Positions 51,172 through 63,568 of a stretch of DNA of 64,000 nt are shown one piece after another. Under the pieces are notes generated by a model that made no database searches, was not told the DNA's origin, and worked only from the letters and a program-made list of their open reading frames with translations. The DNA is taken from contig NC_134095.1 in the NCBI RefSeq assembly GCF_000715075.1, forward strand, positions 65,043,990-65,107,989. The letters are read 5' to 3'. Origin of the DNA: Nicotiana tabacum (taxonomy: Eukaryota; Streptophyta; Magnoliopsida; Solanales; Solanaceae). The position numbers and the translations under genes are program-made. Every line of letters begins with the position of its first letter. Positions within the stretch are counted from its first letter, which is position 1.

Positions 51172-53290
51172 CTACGGCGTGCAGCCCGATCCATAGATAT
51201 ATAATCCTCATAACTAGGCCCTCGGCCTCTCTCAGTCATTAATCTCACCATCAGACTCTTAGTCTATCTCAGTCATCAATATCACAATCAGACCCTCAGT
51301 CTATCTCAGTCATCATCTCACGATCACTCGACCATCAGTAAAACAGGGAACTCAGCCCAAAACAGTTTCCACAATTTTAAAAATATAGTGATAAAGCCAG
51401 ATTTGAGTAGTAAACAGGTAAAACATGACTGAGGATATGCTTTCAAACAAGTTGAGTGAGGAACGATAGTAAAAATACCCGTAAGGGTCCCAACAAGTCG
51501 GCATAAGGCCCCAAACATGGCATACAACCTAAAGTATAATAACATCAAACAGTTAACTATCAAATACGCATTAAAATAGTCGTTCGTGATGGACTAGGTC
51601 ACAATCCCCAGCGGTGCTCTACCCCACGCTCGTCATCTAGCATGTAAGTCACCTCAAAGTAACACAACGATGTGTAATCCAGGGTTTCAAACCCTCAGGA
51701 CAGTATTTACAATCATTACTTACCTCGAACCGGCTACAACTCTAGCTCGCAATGCCCTTGCCCCTCGAATCGGCCTCCACGAGCGTCGAATCTATCCAAA
51801 ATCAGAACGAATACATCACAATATGCTAAGGGAGCAAAGCCCAAGCGAAAACAATCGAAAAATGTCAAAAATCCTGAAATTAGCAAAAATCGAGCCCCGG
51901 GCCCACTTCTCGAAACTCAGAAATTTTTACATCATTAGATTCCTTATCACCCCACGAGTTCATACGTACCAAAAGTTCTCAATTACGACCTCAAATGGTC
52001 CTTCAAATCCCAATTCAAAAGTCCAATTTCTCAAGCCCTAGTTCTTCAATTTTAGGATTAGTTTTCCATGAATTTCTAGGTGGATTTCACAATATAATCG
52101 AGTTTTAGGTTCGCAATTCTTACCTCCAATCGATTTCCCTTGAATCCCTCGTTAATCTCCTTCAAAAATCTTCAAAAACGAGCATCTATGGGTGAAAATA
52201 GACCCAAAATAACGGACAAGACGTCTTAAAACATTCTGCCCAGGCCTGACTTTCCTTCTTTGCGAAAGCGGTCAACCTCTCGCGTTCGCGTAGCACAAAT
52301 TTATGTTGACCAACTTTTACCTTACGCGAACGCGACATGCCAGTCACGAATGCGATGCTTCCTCCACTTTGACCTTCGGGAACGCGTTCACTCATTCGCG
52401 AACGCGATGAATAACTGACCTCGGACCCATCAGACCCAAAACCTCCTTAGCGATCGCGTATACTCACTCGCGAGCGCGATGCAATCCCCTCACAAAACTT
52501 CGTGAACGCGGTCTGGATCCTCGCGAACGCGAAGCTTACGAAATCCGGCCCTTCGCGAACGCGAGCTCTCCTTCGTGAACGTGAAGGCCAAAATACCTGC
52601 AACTGCTGGAACAAAAATTTGCAATTTTCCAAACTTCAAAATGGTCCGATTGACCACCCGAAACTCACCCGAGGCCCCCGGGACCTCAACCAAAGGCACC
52701 AACACATCCTAAAACCTTATTCAAACTTGTTCCAATCATCAAAACATCTCAAACAACATCAAATCGCTCAAAACACATCAGACTCAAGCCTAAGTTCCTA
52801 AAATCTTCCGAAATATGATTTTGATAAAAAACCCAACCAAACCACGTCCGAATGACCTGAAATTTTACACACATCCCAAATGACACAAGGAAGCTACTGC
52901 AATTTTCGGAATTTCATTCCGACCTCTATATCAAAATATCACCTATCTACCGGAAAATGTCGAAATCTCAATTTCGCCAATTCAAGCCTAAACCTTTTCA
53001 CGGACTTCCAAAATGCATTCCGATCGCGCTCCTAAGTCCCAAATCACCTAACGGAGCTAACTAACTCATAAAAATCCTGATCCGAGATCATATACAAACA
53101 AGTCAAATTTTGGTCAAACCTTTCAAATTTAGAGCTTTAAACTGAGAACTGTTCTCCCAAATTCATTCCGATTACCTTGAAAACCAAAACCAACGATTTA
53201 CATAAGTCATAATACATCACACGGGGCAAGTCATCCCGAGAGCTAGCGATCAAAGTGTAAAAGTTCAAAATAACCGGTCGGGTTGTTACA
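49732..53290 (-). mobile_element. Solo LTR of a gypsy family related to the 11-kb element
   Basis: It starts TGTCATGACC and ends GTTGTTACA on the + axis (TG..CA). The 5-bp flanks are AAAAT (49727-49731) and AAAAT (53291-53295). There is no internal region, so the full element has been lost by LTR-LTR recombination. It shares blocks with the gypsy LTR, e.g. near 51680-51830 versus 35990-36120 and the GCGAACGCG block at 52255-52580, but is clearly diverged. It contains a GC-rich tandem repeat (50770-51210) and a TA run (51120-51170). Confidence 0.92.
50860..51210. repeat. GC-rich tandem repeat with a TA run inside the solo LTR
   Basis: CGGCGTGCAGCCCGATCCAT recurs about six times, spaced by 35-80 bp, with TA-rich links such as ATATAAGTATCGCTG. 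One link has expanded into a TA run at 51120-51170. The complementary unit GATCGGGCTGCACGCCGCAA is found at 58969, and variants with GATCGGGTTGCACGC at 59125 and 59168. Confidence 0.85.
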
Positions 53291-53833
53291 AAAATAAAGA
53301 GGAAAAATTGAAGAGGGTAGTTTAATTTTCAGTTACACAACTGAAAAACGGATTGAAGGATTTAATATTAATATTTATTTTAATATTAATATTTTGTTAT
53401 TAAAACAAATATTTAATAACATTTCTGTTAATATTTTACTATTAACAAATAAATTTGGTCCAAAAAATTAATCAATCAATCGATCATTTGACCAAATCCG
53501 AATCCGAATCCGAATCTGAATTCGAATTCGAGTCGGGCCGAGCGAGCGACGACGAAGACGGCGTGAGGCTTGCCTTCTTCTCAACTCTTTAAGAGCTAGA
53601 AGAAGAGAAATTGCTTATATACCCATAAAAAACCTCTCCCTCTTCCAATATGGGACAATGTTCCTTCGTCAAGGAGGGAAACTTAAAATTTCACTTAAAA
53701 TTTTTATTTCCTTCCATTTCCCATTCACCCTTTTTAAAACCTCATTAATGCTTAAAAACCCCAACAATCCCCCACATGAATTGGGAATGGCTATATCACG
53801 GAAACATGCATGAAAAACTATGTGATTCGTAAG

Positions 53834-54715
53834 TAGTAGCCAGACAAATTTCCAGAAGTAATACAAAAATCACTATTAAGGAGCCAATTGTGGTTCATCA
53901 ACTTCTTATTATTAAGGATGTCCCCGGAAAAGGCAAAGGAAAGGTAGAGAAATGTAGAGTTGTAGAGGTACAATCAAATACTCTGAATACAAAATCTCAA
54001 GACAACATTGAGAGAAACATAGCAGAACCAAGTTACAAAAGGACGCAGAGAGGAAGAAAGAAGAAAATAGAGTCTGGAGTGGAGGAGAATGGAGCTCCAC
54101 TCCACTCCAGAAGCCAATAAGAAACTATCAAACTCCGCCCTACACAGAAGTGGGGAAATGGAAACAAAGATATAGGGATACCAAATGAACAAGTGCAAAT
54201 TTTAGGCCAGATTGGGAACATAATAGTTTTAAAGCCAAAAAAGGATAAAGATCCTCATGTGAAGAAGGGGCAGAATAATGCATTAGACGACGAAATTGAT
54301 CCCGGAGAGGTTCAAAACAACTATTTGAAGCTCATTAGTGGTACAAGCCTGGAAGAAGAACAATATTCTGATGTTTATTTTAAGTTTGACCCTGGTGCAC
54401 AATTACATTCATCTAATAAGGAGGAGGATAACTCATAAGACATGGACTATGAGGATAAGATCAGCTCAGAAGCAAGCGAGGATTATGCAAGTGTTGATAG
54501 TGAACAACTAAACAATGATGATCGTGTAGACAAACAGGGAGACGTGAAAAAATCCAACAGTGATGATCAAGCAGACACTCTGGTAAAGACATTCTACTCC
54601 CAGTCTTTGGTGGATGTTACTGTGACCTTTGCATTTGACATCACAACTAACAAGTTACATCTATCCCCTAGGGGTAGAGGTAGAGGTAGAAGCAGCAACA
54701 AGGGAGGCTGACAAC
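53834..54715 (+). pseudogene. LINE ORF1, right part
   Basis: The frame continuing from 27152 reads a Lys/Ser-rich segment, IKEPIVVHQLLIIKDVPGKG, to a stop at 54118. Further frames at 54193-54438 and 54442-54711 are acidic and Ser-rich and end with RGRGRGRSSNKGG and TGA. Composition and position fit the C-terminal tail of plant LINE ORF1 proteins, which is poorly conserved. Confidence 0.65.
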
Positions 54716-54796
54716 CAACAAGGGGAAGGGGTGGAAGGCACTCCAAACAAAAGCCTGTGGGATCCTCACAGGAATAACATTTCTCCAATTAACTCC

Positions 54797-56564
54797 ATGA
54801 TTAAGTTCTTATTTTGGAACATCAGAAGCATCCATTCCAATGGGGCTCTTGAGAGACTTAATTAACTTGTTAGATCAGAGAAGATCCCTTTTATAGCTTT
54901 ATAGCTGTGAGTGAACCTTTTTACAAAGCTAAAAAAATGGACAAATACAAAGGAATACTTGGCTTTGCTAATGCTTACTCTAATAACATCAATAAGATTT
55001 GGATTTTCTGGGATGAACTACTGGAATAAAAGGTGGTTGAAGAAGATGATCAACACATTACTTGCATTATCAAATGGAATGGATTCTCAATGCTTATTTC
55101 CTCGGTTTATGCAAAGTATCATAAAAGTCAGAACAAAGAATTGTGGGCATTCCCTCAGAGAAATTCATGATAAGTATAGGCTCCCATGGTATATTACTGG
55201 TGACTTTAATTGTATAGTAAATCCTAGTGACAAGAAAGAGGGGATCCTCACAGGATGTCCAAGAGCTTACCTTTGTTACAGTGCATTGTGGATTGTGAAC
55301 TCATTCATCCTGGATATTCAGGATCTATCTTCATATGGTGTAATGTGTGGTTCCCTCAGAAGAGAGTTTGGAAAAGTCTCGATAGGGTTTTGGTCAATCT
55401 TGAATGGATGAATCTTTTTTGACTCTACGAGTGTCAATCATCTGATCAGAACTGGTTCTGATTACTTACCTCTATTTGTTATTGCTCAAAACTCTTTGAG
55501 GCATCCAATTCGATGTTTTAAATTCTTGGATTTGTGGGCTAAAGAAATTGATTTTTTATCTGTTGTGAAATAAGCCTGGGACAATGAGGTACATGGATCA
55601 CCAACGTGGAGGTTCCATTTAAAACTGTAAAACACATGCAATAAATTATCTGAATGGTCTAGGGTTACTGTTGGCAATATTCTTGAGAAAGTTAAAGAGC
55701 TAGAACGCAAAGTTGCTGACATTGAGAGCAGAATTCTCACAGACAATTCGGAAGTTGATAGATCAGTTCTAAACCATGCTAATGCATTACTAGTTAGAGC
55801 TTACAAGAAGGAAGAAGCATTTTGGAGGCAAAAATCTGGTGTGAAGTGGTTTGTAGAAGGTGAGGTGAACTCTAAATTCTTCCATTCTGTTGTTAATGGA
55901 AGAAAGAAAAGATTATATTTAAAAACGGTGAGGAAGGATGATGGTAGTTGGATTGGAGGAGATGCAGAGATTGCTAAAGAAGCTGTTTCCTTTTTCCAGA
56001 AACAATTCAAAAGAGAGCACACAATGTGTGATTTCTTAACATTGGAATGTATTCCTAAGTTAATTGATGAAGCAGATAATGAGGCACTCAATGCATTGCC
56101 TACTATGAAGGAACTAAAAGATGTGGTGCTTTCAATGAGTGCTCATAGTGCTCCAGGTTTTGATGGTGTATCTGGGAGCTTCTACCACTCATGCTGGGAG
56201 ATCATAAAGGAAGATTTGCTACTAATGGTCTTGGATATTTTTGCAGGAAAATCTATTCCAAGGGCTTTCACATATACATACCTAATTCTTGTACCAAAGG
56301 CAGATTGACCACAATCATTCACTAAGCTAAGGCCCACCAGTCTTAGAAATTTCTCATGCAAAATTATTTCCAAATTGGTGAACTAGAGACTAAATCCTTT
56401 GATGCAAAAGCTGGTATCTCCTAATCAAATATGTTTTATCAAAGGGTGGTCAATATCTGAGAACATTATGCTTACATAGGATATGATCCATAATAGTACT
56501 AAGCCATATTTGTATGGTAATATGGTATTGAAGTTGAATATGGCTAAAGTATATGACATGGTAT
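54797..56564 (+). pseudogene. LINE ORF2: endonuclease and start of reverse transcriptase, truncated
   Basis: ORF2 opens with MIKFLFWNIRSIHSNGALER (54797), the apurinic-endonuclease start. Broken pieces of the endonuclease follow (SSVYAKYHKS frame; LPWYITGDFNCIVNPSDK, with the GDFN motif, near 55205). The pre-RT region at 55755-56308 reads GVKWFVEGEVNSKFFHSVVN, then SAPGFDGVSGSFYHSCWEII. RT motifs KLRPTSLRNFSCKIISK follow to 56390. Stops occur at 54863, 55410, 55570, 56307 and beyond. It is cut at 56564 by gypsy LTR sequence, so the catalytic ADD is missing. Confidence 0.85.
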
Positions 56565-56821
56565 TATAACGACCCGACCGGTCATTTTGAGCATTTACAC
56601 TTCGCTTGGTTGTTTGAGGGCATGAGTAGCTCCATATGATGCATTATGACTTATGCGAAACGTCGGTTTTGGTTTTCGGGTTATTCAGAATTGATTTGGA
56701 AGAATGATTCTTAGCTAGAAGCTTTAAATTTGAAAGGATTGACCAAGTTTGACTTTTAGTATTTGATCTCGGATTGGATTTTTGATTATTCTATTAGCTC
56801 CGTTGGGTGATTTTGGACTTA

Positions 56822-57161
56822 TAGCCCATTTGGCCAAGCTGCAAAAATTAGCTTATTTTGAGAAGTGCTTTCTTTCAAAAGTGCTTTTCTCAAAAGTACT
56901 TTTGGTGAGAAGTAGTTTGTGTTTGGCTAATTAGTTTGAAAAGCACTTCTGAGCAACAATTAGTGTTTGGACAAGCTTTAAAAAACTGATTCTAAGTGTA
57001 TTTTTCTCAAAAGTGCTTCTCAAAAAAGTGCTTTTGGAGAGAAACTACTTTTTTCTGCTTCTCCTCAAAAGCACTTTTTTCCTTACAAAAGCTTGGCCAA
57101 ACACCTCAATTTTTGGCCAAAAAGCACTTTTGGCCAAAAAGAAGCTTGGCCAAACAGGCTA
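56822..57161. mobile_element. PIF/Harbinger-like MITE, 340 bp
   Basis: The terminal inverted repeats are TAGCCCATTTGGCCAAGCT and AGCTTGGCCAAACAGGCTA, flanked by TTA (56819-56821 and 57162-57164). The interior is made of AAGTGCTTTT/AAAAGCACTT words in both orientations and can fold back on itself. The uninterrupted LTR context (TTTTGGACTTAGGGGC) is recovered by removing the element plus one TTA. Confidence 0.88.
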
Positions 57162-58968
57162 TTAGGGGCTCGTCCGGATTGTGATTTAGAGGTCCGTAGT
57201 AGAATTTGGCTTGAAATGACGAAAGTTACAATTTTGAGAAGTTTAACCGGGAGTGGAATTTTTGATATCGGGGTCGAGTTCTGATTCTGGAAGTTGAAGC
57301 AAGTCCGTAATGTTAAAAATGACTTGTGTGCAAAATTTGAGGTCAATCGGACGTGGTTTGATAGGTTTCGGTATCGGTTGTGGAAGTTTGAAGTTTCAAA
57401 GTTTATTGATTTCGAATTGAGGTGTGATTCGTCATTTAGATATTGTTATGTGTGTTTTAAGGCCTTGAGTAGGTATGTGTTATGTTATGAGACTTGTTAG
57501 TTCGTTTGGATAGGGTCCCGAGGGGCTCGAGAGTATTTCAAATTGATTTTAGATCATTTCTCCTTCATTTTTCATTGTTGTGTCCTGCTGATATCTGGTG
57601 TCGCATTTCGTCATCGCAATCGCGGGCTTAGTGGTACGATCGCATAGGGGAAAAGTGGAGCAGGCTAATTCTTCTTCTTCGTGTTCCCGGATATGGGTCC
57701 ACGTACACATAGGTTACTGCAGATTGAGCATCGCGTTCGCGTAGGTGTGCATATGTTCGCATTGTAGAGCTGAGCTGGGCAGGTGTTCATGGCTTCTTCA
57801 TCGCGTTCACGAGCCTGGGGGCGCGTTCACGTGGGTTCTTTTTGAGACTGAGAGTGTGTGCTTTGCGATCGCATGGCTTATTACACAATCGCATAGTGTA
57901 TTTTCAGGGGCAATGCATTTTCTTCTTCGCAATCGCGATTCATTGATTCGCCCAGTTATTATAAAGTATTCTATTTCGAGGGTGTCAGTCATTTTTGCAT
58001 TTTGGGAGCTGTGGAGCTCAGATTAAGGCAATTCTTGAATCAATTTTCACCTTATAAATTGGGGTAAATGTTCTCTACTTGATTTTGGTTATATTTCATG
58101 AATCTATCTTCGATTTTAGCGTTTGATTGATGAATTTTAAAGAGAAAATTGGGGTTTTTTGGCCTAGAGTTGCATAACATGAATTTTTGAGTTTTGAACA
58201 TCGATTTGGAGTCGGAATTGAGTGAAACTAGTATGGTTGGACTCGTAATTGAATGAGTTATCAAATTTTGTGAGTTTTGTCGGGTTCCGAGGTGCAGACT
58301 CGGGTGTGATTTTTGGTCGGTTTTGGGTTTTGATTAAGGATTTGATCTTATCATTTGGAATTGTTTCCTTGGATTTTATTTGATGTATTTGAGTTGTTTT
58401 TGGCTAGTTTTGAACCGTTCGGAGGTCGCTACACGTGTGATGGTTTTTTTGGAGCATCGCTTGGCTTGCCCGATATTGGAATTGGCTTGTTCGAGGTTAG
58501 TAACTCTTCTAAACTTAGTGCTAAGGGTATGAAACCCTGAATTACGTGCTATGTGACTGATGATGAGGTGACACATATGCTAGGTGACGGGCATGTGGGC
58601 GTGCACCCTATGAATGGTGACTCCGTTGTTTTCATTTCACTGTATAATGGCCCTATTTTGTTAATATATGCATTTTCACCACGTGATAAAGTAATTGAGC
58701 TGTCAAACATGCTAGATATTATGTTTAGGTTTTATGCTGGTATTGTTAGGACCCATAGTGGTCATTCCTTGCTGTCATCTCACTAATTTTATTGATATTT
58801 TGTACTTAGTCACATTCATGCATTCATGTCATATCTCAGTCTCAGTTGTTTTTAATACATCATATCGTTGTTGTCGGGCTAGTTCATGACATTGTGAGCC
58901 CGCGAGTGAGACTGGAGAGTTTGATGACTGAGTGAGGCCAAGGGCCTGAGTGAGAGTGATATTATGGG

Positions 58969-59052
58969 ATCGGGCTGCACGCCGCAACGTTATAGCGCTT
59001 GGGCTGAAGGAGCCCGTATGTATGTATGTATGTATGTATGTATGTATGTATG

Positions 59053-59124
<72 letters not shown>

Positions 59125-59215
59125 TCGGGTTGCACGCCGCAATGAGCCTTATGGCTATATGTATATAGATCGGGTTGCACGCCGCAATGAGCCTTATATA
59201 TGTGGATAGGGTTGC
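58969..59215. repeat. LTR tandem repeat and (TATG)n(TA)n microsatellite
   Basis: Copies of GATCGGG.TGCACGCCGCAA at 58969, 59125, 59168 and a variant at 59205 bracket a TATG run (59016-59056) and a TA run (59057-59121). It is the reverse-orientation counterpart of 50860-51210. Confidence 0.9.
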
Positions 59216-60013
59216 ACGTCACAACGGGTATTGTACAGTGCTGAGTGATTGAGTGTGCTGAGTATTGATCACGGTGAGAGATAAATCGAGAAAGTGAGGT
59301 AGAGTACTCTGAGAGTGTGAGTACATGAGCTCATCACTGAGAGGCATTGCATTTGACATGCGTACTGGAGATACATGCATAGAGATGCATTTTCTTTTAC
59401 TGCCCGGTTTTGGTGACATTCATGATTTTACCTGTATCTTGACATGTGGGCATAGAGATGTACTTTCCTCATGCTATATGAAAATGAAACATTTACCTGA
59501 TGAAAGGTTTTTGGAAAAAATTACAGTTTTTCAAACTTACTCATATTTTGACGATTTCGGTAAAGGATTTGAGTTTTCACTACTATACTTGAAAAGTGGA
59601 ATTATTTTCGGAAAACTATGAAAGGGCTGAGTATTTTATCTCTGAGCTACTTCTTTATTTAATTGCTTTATGTTGTCATGAACTGCTGTTGTTTATTGAT
59701 GTTGGACCTGACCTATGTTCCAGCTCGTCACTACTTTCAACCTAAGGTTAGGTTTGTTACTTACCAGTACATGGGGTTGATTGTACTGATACTATACTTC
59801 TACATATTGCGTGCAGATGTTGGCTGCTGTTATTGCTGTGTTCGATGGTTTCTGGATTTGAAGGTGTACATGCATCCCTGTTGTAGCTGCCCCTTGTTCA
59901 AGGTAGCCTTAGATTTATAAAACTCTATTTATGTACTTTTCAAACAGAAGATGTATTTACTTCATATCATCTTTGTAAACTCTATTCTTAGAAACTCATG
60001 ATTTGTACTAAAG

Positions 60014-63000
60014 TTGGAAGCGTTGACCTAGGTTTGACTTTTGTGTAAACGGCCTCAGATTGGTATTTTAATAGTTCCAATAGATTTGTATGGTGATTTT
60101 GGACTTGGGCGTATGTCCGTATTTAGATTTGGAGGTTCTTATGATATTTTGGCTCTAATTGCCGAAAGTTGGAAGTTTGAAGGTTTAGAGAGTTCATGGG
60201 TTTAACCAAGAGTAGACTTTGATGATATCAGACTTGGATAAAAGTTTCAAAACTTGAAATAGCTCTATTTAGTGATTTGAGACTTGTGTGTGAATTTCAA
60301 TTAGAATCCGAAATATTTAGGCTTGATTCGGACATATTCGGGGAGTTGGAAAGTTGGAACTTAAGAGATTTTAATCGTGGATTCTTGATTTTGATGTTAT
60401 TCGTTGTATTTTGGAATTTTGATAAGTTTAGATGATGTATTCACACTTGTTGATATGGTTGGAGGGTGTCCCAGGGGGCTCAGGAGTATTTCAGATTGAT
60501 TTTGGATTATTTGGTGGCAAGTTGGTAAAACTTGTTCTTGGGTGTCGCACATGCGGAACTTAATCGCATGTGCGAGGGCGTAGAGGCGGGAAGGAGTGCA
60601 CAAAAATAGACTTGGACTTGAAAATGGGAGTTTGCTGATGTAGAGTTAGCAGTTCTGAGACAGAGGAGGAGATGCGCATTTGGATCACACCAGCGGCTCC
60701 GCATGAGTGGATTTTTCTTCGCAGAAGTGATGGGTCGTGTGTTTTAGTGGTTTGAGCATCCGCGAGGTTACAGCCGCAGAAGCAACTATTTTGTCCACAA
60801 ATGCAAAAATTGCTGGCATGAGCTTATATTTCGAGGATTTGGTATATTTTTCACCATTTTGAATTTTGGAGCTTGGATATAGGCTATTTTTTGGGAGAAT
60901 TTCATCATCACTTTGAGTATAAGTTATTCTACTTGATTTTGATATTATATCTTATTTCCCCATGGATTATTACACATAGATTATGGGATTTAGAAGTAAA
61001 ATTTGGGAGTTTTTGAGCTACATTTTTAGAGAGTGAATAGTTGAGATTTGAATCTCGATTTGGAGTCGGATTTGGATAAAACTTGTATATTTGGACTCGT
61101 ATCTGAATGGATAGTCGAGATTTATGAGATTTTTCGGGTTATGAGAATGTGGGATGGGTTGTCTTTTTAGTTGACTTTGTATAATTGATTAAAGATTGAG
61201 CTATTATGCTAAGTAATTATCCCCTTTAGTATTATTTGACATTATGGTGTTTTTTTTACTGGATTTGATTTGTTTGGAGGCGATTTAAAAGGAAAATGAT
61301 TCTTGGAATATTGAGGTAAGTATCTTGCCTAAGCTTAATTTTTGGGCATTTTTCTAATTAGCTATGATGTTTGCTATATGTTGGGGTGACACATATGCGA
61401 GGTGATGATTGTATATGCGTGCACCATATTTGGTCATGATTCGGATAGACCTTAGGCTATTATATGCCTTAGGGGGTGGCATTTATGCAAGCTGATGAGT
61501 ATATATGCATGCACCGTATTTATTCATGATCCGGGTAGACCTTAGGCTATTAAATGTCTTGTTTTGTTATCATGCTTCTTTGATACAATATTTTCTCCAC
61601 TTGTATGACTACGTGAGATATTATTTGTGCTAGAAAACATATCTAGGTTATGTGCTTATCTATTTGAAACATGATAGGGCTATTTTTTAAAAAATATTTA
61701 GCTATTTTCCTTAACTATAGTCATATTTCAATCATGATGTGATATCCGCGTATTATATCTCTGTCATTTTCATTATATGTGATCCCGCATGTTGTTAGTG
61801 TCCTTATTTGTGTGATACAGGTTTTGGAGCTGAGTTGTGGACTTGTGGCATATGGATATATTTTGTGTGGTATATTGATTATGATACTATGAATATTGGT
61901 ATATTGAGATTTGAGCGGATTGATTACAAATCTTGGGCCGTAAAGTCGTGTTGGTATTTATTGTGAGGTGGTTCATGCATGAAGGCCCCATACTGGGTTG
62001 AGTAACATTGATGATTTAGTGTTGATATTGATTGTGACGTAACGCTTACGCTAGACCCCTATTAGGTTGTGTGATTGTGATCGTTCACTTTTGATCCGAT
62101 CAACACTTGGGCTAGGATTCGTCCCTCCGGAGTCAGGTAATAACATGTGAGTGCAGGAGTGAGGGATTTATGTCAAGTACCCATACAGTGCTGAGTGGGT
62201 GTCTGGGTGCGATGATCCAGGGGCATTGTATCAGGCACCATGATAGTGCTAAAAGTATGATTGAGGGGTAGTTGGGCTAGATACTATGGATGTGCTGAGA
62301 TTTTGTATACTTGATGAGTAAGTTGTGATATTATTGATTTGGCATGTATATTTATCATGGAGGAATATAGATGTATTTTTCTCATGCTAATTAGTATTTG
62401 ATATCTCTATTTAATGTTTAGAGCTTGAAATCACAGTTTACTTTGATAAATCCTTGTTTAGGTGATTTTCGTGGAAAATTGATGCGTTAACTTATTTACT
62501 TGAAAAGCATGATTATTTCTCCTCTTATTATGATATAGTTGAACCTAATATTATTTGAGCTGCTTTTCCTGTTGCCATTATTTTGCTATTTTTGTTGTTG
62601 TCTGTTGAAAGTGAGTATCAGACCTTGCCAAACTCGTCACTGCTTTCAATCCGAGGTTAGTCTTGCTACTTATTAAGTACATGGGGTCAAGTTTACTCAT
62701 ACTACACTCTGCACTTCGTCTGGAGATCCAGGTGTTGCTGATCGTGGTGGTTGCTAGTGAGCCGTATACGAATTGTTGGATATTTCAAGGTAACATTGTT
62801 GTTCTTTTTGCAGGCCTTGAAATCCCCTCCTTTATATCATATTATTACTGTTCAGTCTTCCAGACAGTATTGTATTTCGTTCAGACTTTGTATTTAATAC
62901 TCTATAGAGCGCATGTACTCGGTGACACTAGATTTTGGGGTTACTTCAATTGCATCGTCATTTAACTTCAGTTATTTATACTATTCCGTTATTTGAGATT

Positions 63001-63105
63001 ATTTCTTAATTTTGTTGAAGTTTATTTCTGCATATTTGTTGTTGGCTTGCCTAGTAAGTGGTTTTAGGCGCTATCACGGCTCCAGTAGAATTTTGGTACG
63101 TGACA
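60014..63105 (+). repeat. Gypsy-type LTR fragment 2, + orientation
   Basis: It parallels fragment 1 throughout: TTGACCTAGGTTTGACTTTT near 60024, a G+C-rich stretch with TCGCACATGCGGAAC (60544), GTGACACATATGCGAGGTGA at 61385, and the 3' block AACTCGTCACTGCTTTCAAT.. at 62630, which matches 59720-59830. It ends GGTACGTGACA at 63105. It appears to lack the first 165 bp of the LTR. Separate subfamily, more diverged. Confidence 0.65.
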
Positions 63106-63568
63106 TAAAATATGTAAGTGAATACTAGTTTTCATATAGCAACCGGATAGGTCGTTTAGAGTTCTAGCTTTCTATTTCGTGCTTTAAGACTTTGAATAGT
63201 CTAATTTGATGATTTATTACTTGTGTGCGTGGTCCATTTTGATTTTCGGGAAGTTTAGATGTGTTTCTACAAAGAAAAGATGATTTTTTGAACTTTAAAG
63301 TTGTTGGAGTTGACCACGGTTAATAGTCTTCGTATATGACCTCGAATCGGTATTTTGACAATTCCAATACATTCGTATGATGATTTTAGACTTGTACGCA
63401 TGTTTGCTTGGGTCCCAAATGACCCGAGGCCGATTTAACGCTCATTATAGAAAGTTGGAAAAATGTGTTTATGAACTTTGAAACCTCTGAGTTTTGATAT
63501 TTGATTCTTTATTGTAGGTATTATTTTGATATTTATAGCTTACGAACGAGTTCATATGAGGTTATTAT
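63106..63568 (+). repeat. Gypsy-type LTR fragment 3, + orientation, truncated
   Basis: CCGGATAGGTCGTTT near 63144 and the stretch GACCTCGAATCGGTATTTTG near 63339 match the beginnings of fragments 1 and 2. Only about 460 bp are present before another repeat begins. Confidence 0.55.

Larger units (their letters stand above)
49287..53766 (-). repeat. Copia LTR C, interrupted by a solo LTR
   Basis: The two parts are 49287-49731 and 53291-53766, together about 920 bp and matching LTRs A and B. The TATAAATA box present in A and B is missing: the sequence near 49605 has a deletion and reads GACTATAGTC. A 13-bp tandem duplication around AATAAAGAGG existed before the insertion, judging from both flanks. 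Confidence 0.9.
27147..53833 (-). mobile_element. Tandem Ty1/copia array inserted in LINE ORF1
   Basis: The order along the + axis is LTR A (27147-28065), internal 1 (28066-32681), LTR B (32682-33582), internal 2 (33583-49286, interrupted by a gypsy element), LTR C (49287-53766, interrupted by a solo LTR), and a 67-bp stub of a third internal region (53767-53833). All parts lie on the minus strand. Shared LTRs between tandem copies are a product of LTR-LTR recombination. The block splits LINE ORF1 and the ORF1 frame can be followed from 27152 to 53834. No clean 5-bp duplication remains because the right border is inside an internal region. Confidence 0.85.
56565..60013 (+). repeat. Gypsy-type LTR fragment 1, + orientation
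   Basis: It starts TATAACGACCCGACCGG, matching the complement of the solo-LTR end (TGTAACAACCCGACCGG). It then follows that family in reverse orientation: a cluster of CGCGTTCGCG/CGATCGCA words at 57605-57930, the GGGCTGCACGCCGCAA repeats at 58969-59215, and a TATG/TA microsatellite. It lacks the expected LTR 3' end and switches at about 60013 into a second LTR-like unit. The ORFs in it are incidental. Confidence 0.75.

Noticed and set aside
52186..52705. Arg-rich ORFs in the solo LTR
   Set aside because: They are translations of GCGAACGCG words; composition explains them.
57745..58026. 93-residue Cys-containing ORF
   Set aside because: It lies in the LTR palindrome block and has no counterpart in the other LTRs.
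58962..59222. ORFs with (YI)n or (CMYV)n
   Set aside because: They are products of the TATG/TA microsatellite and the LTR tandem unit.
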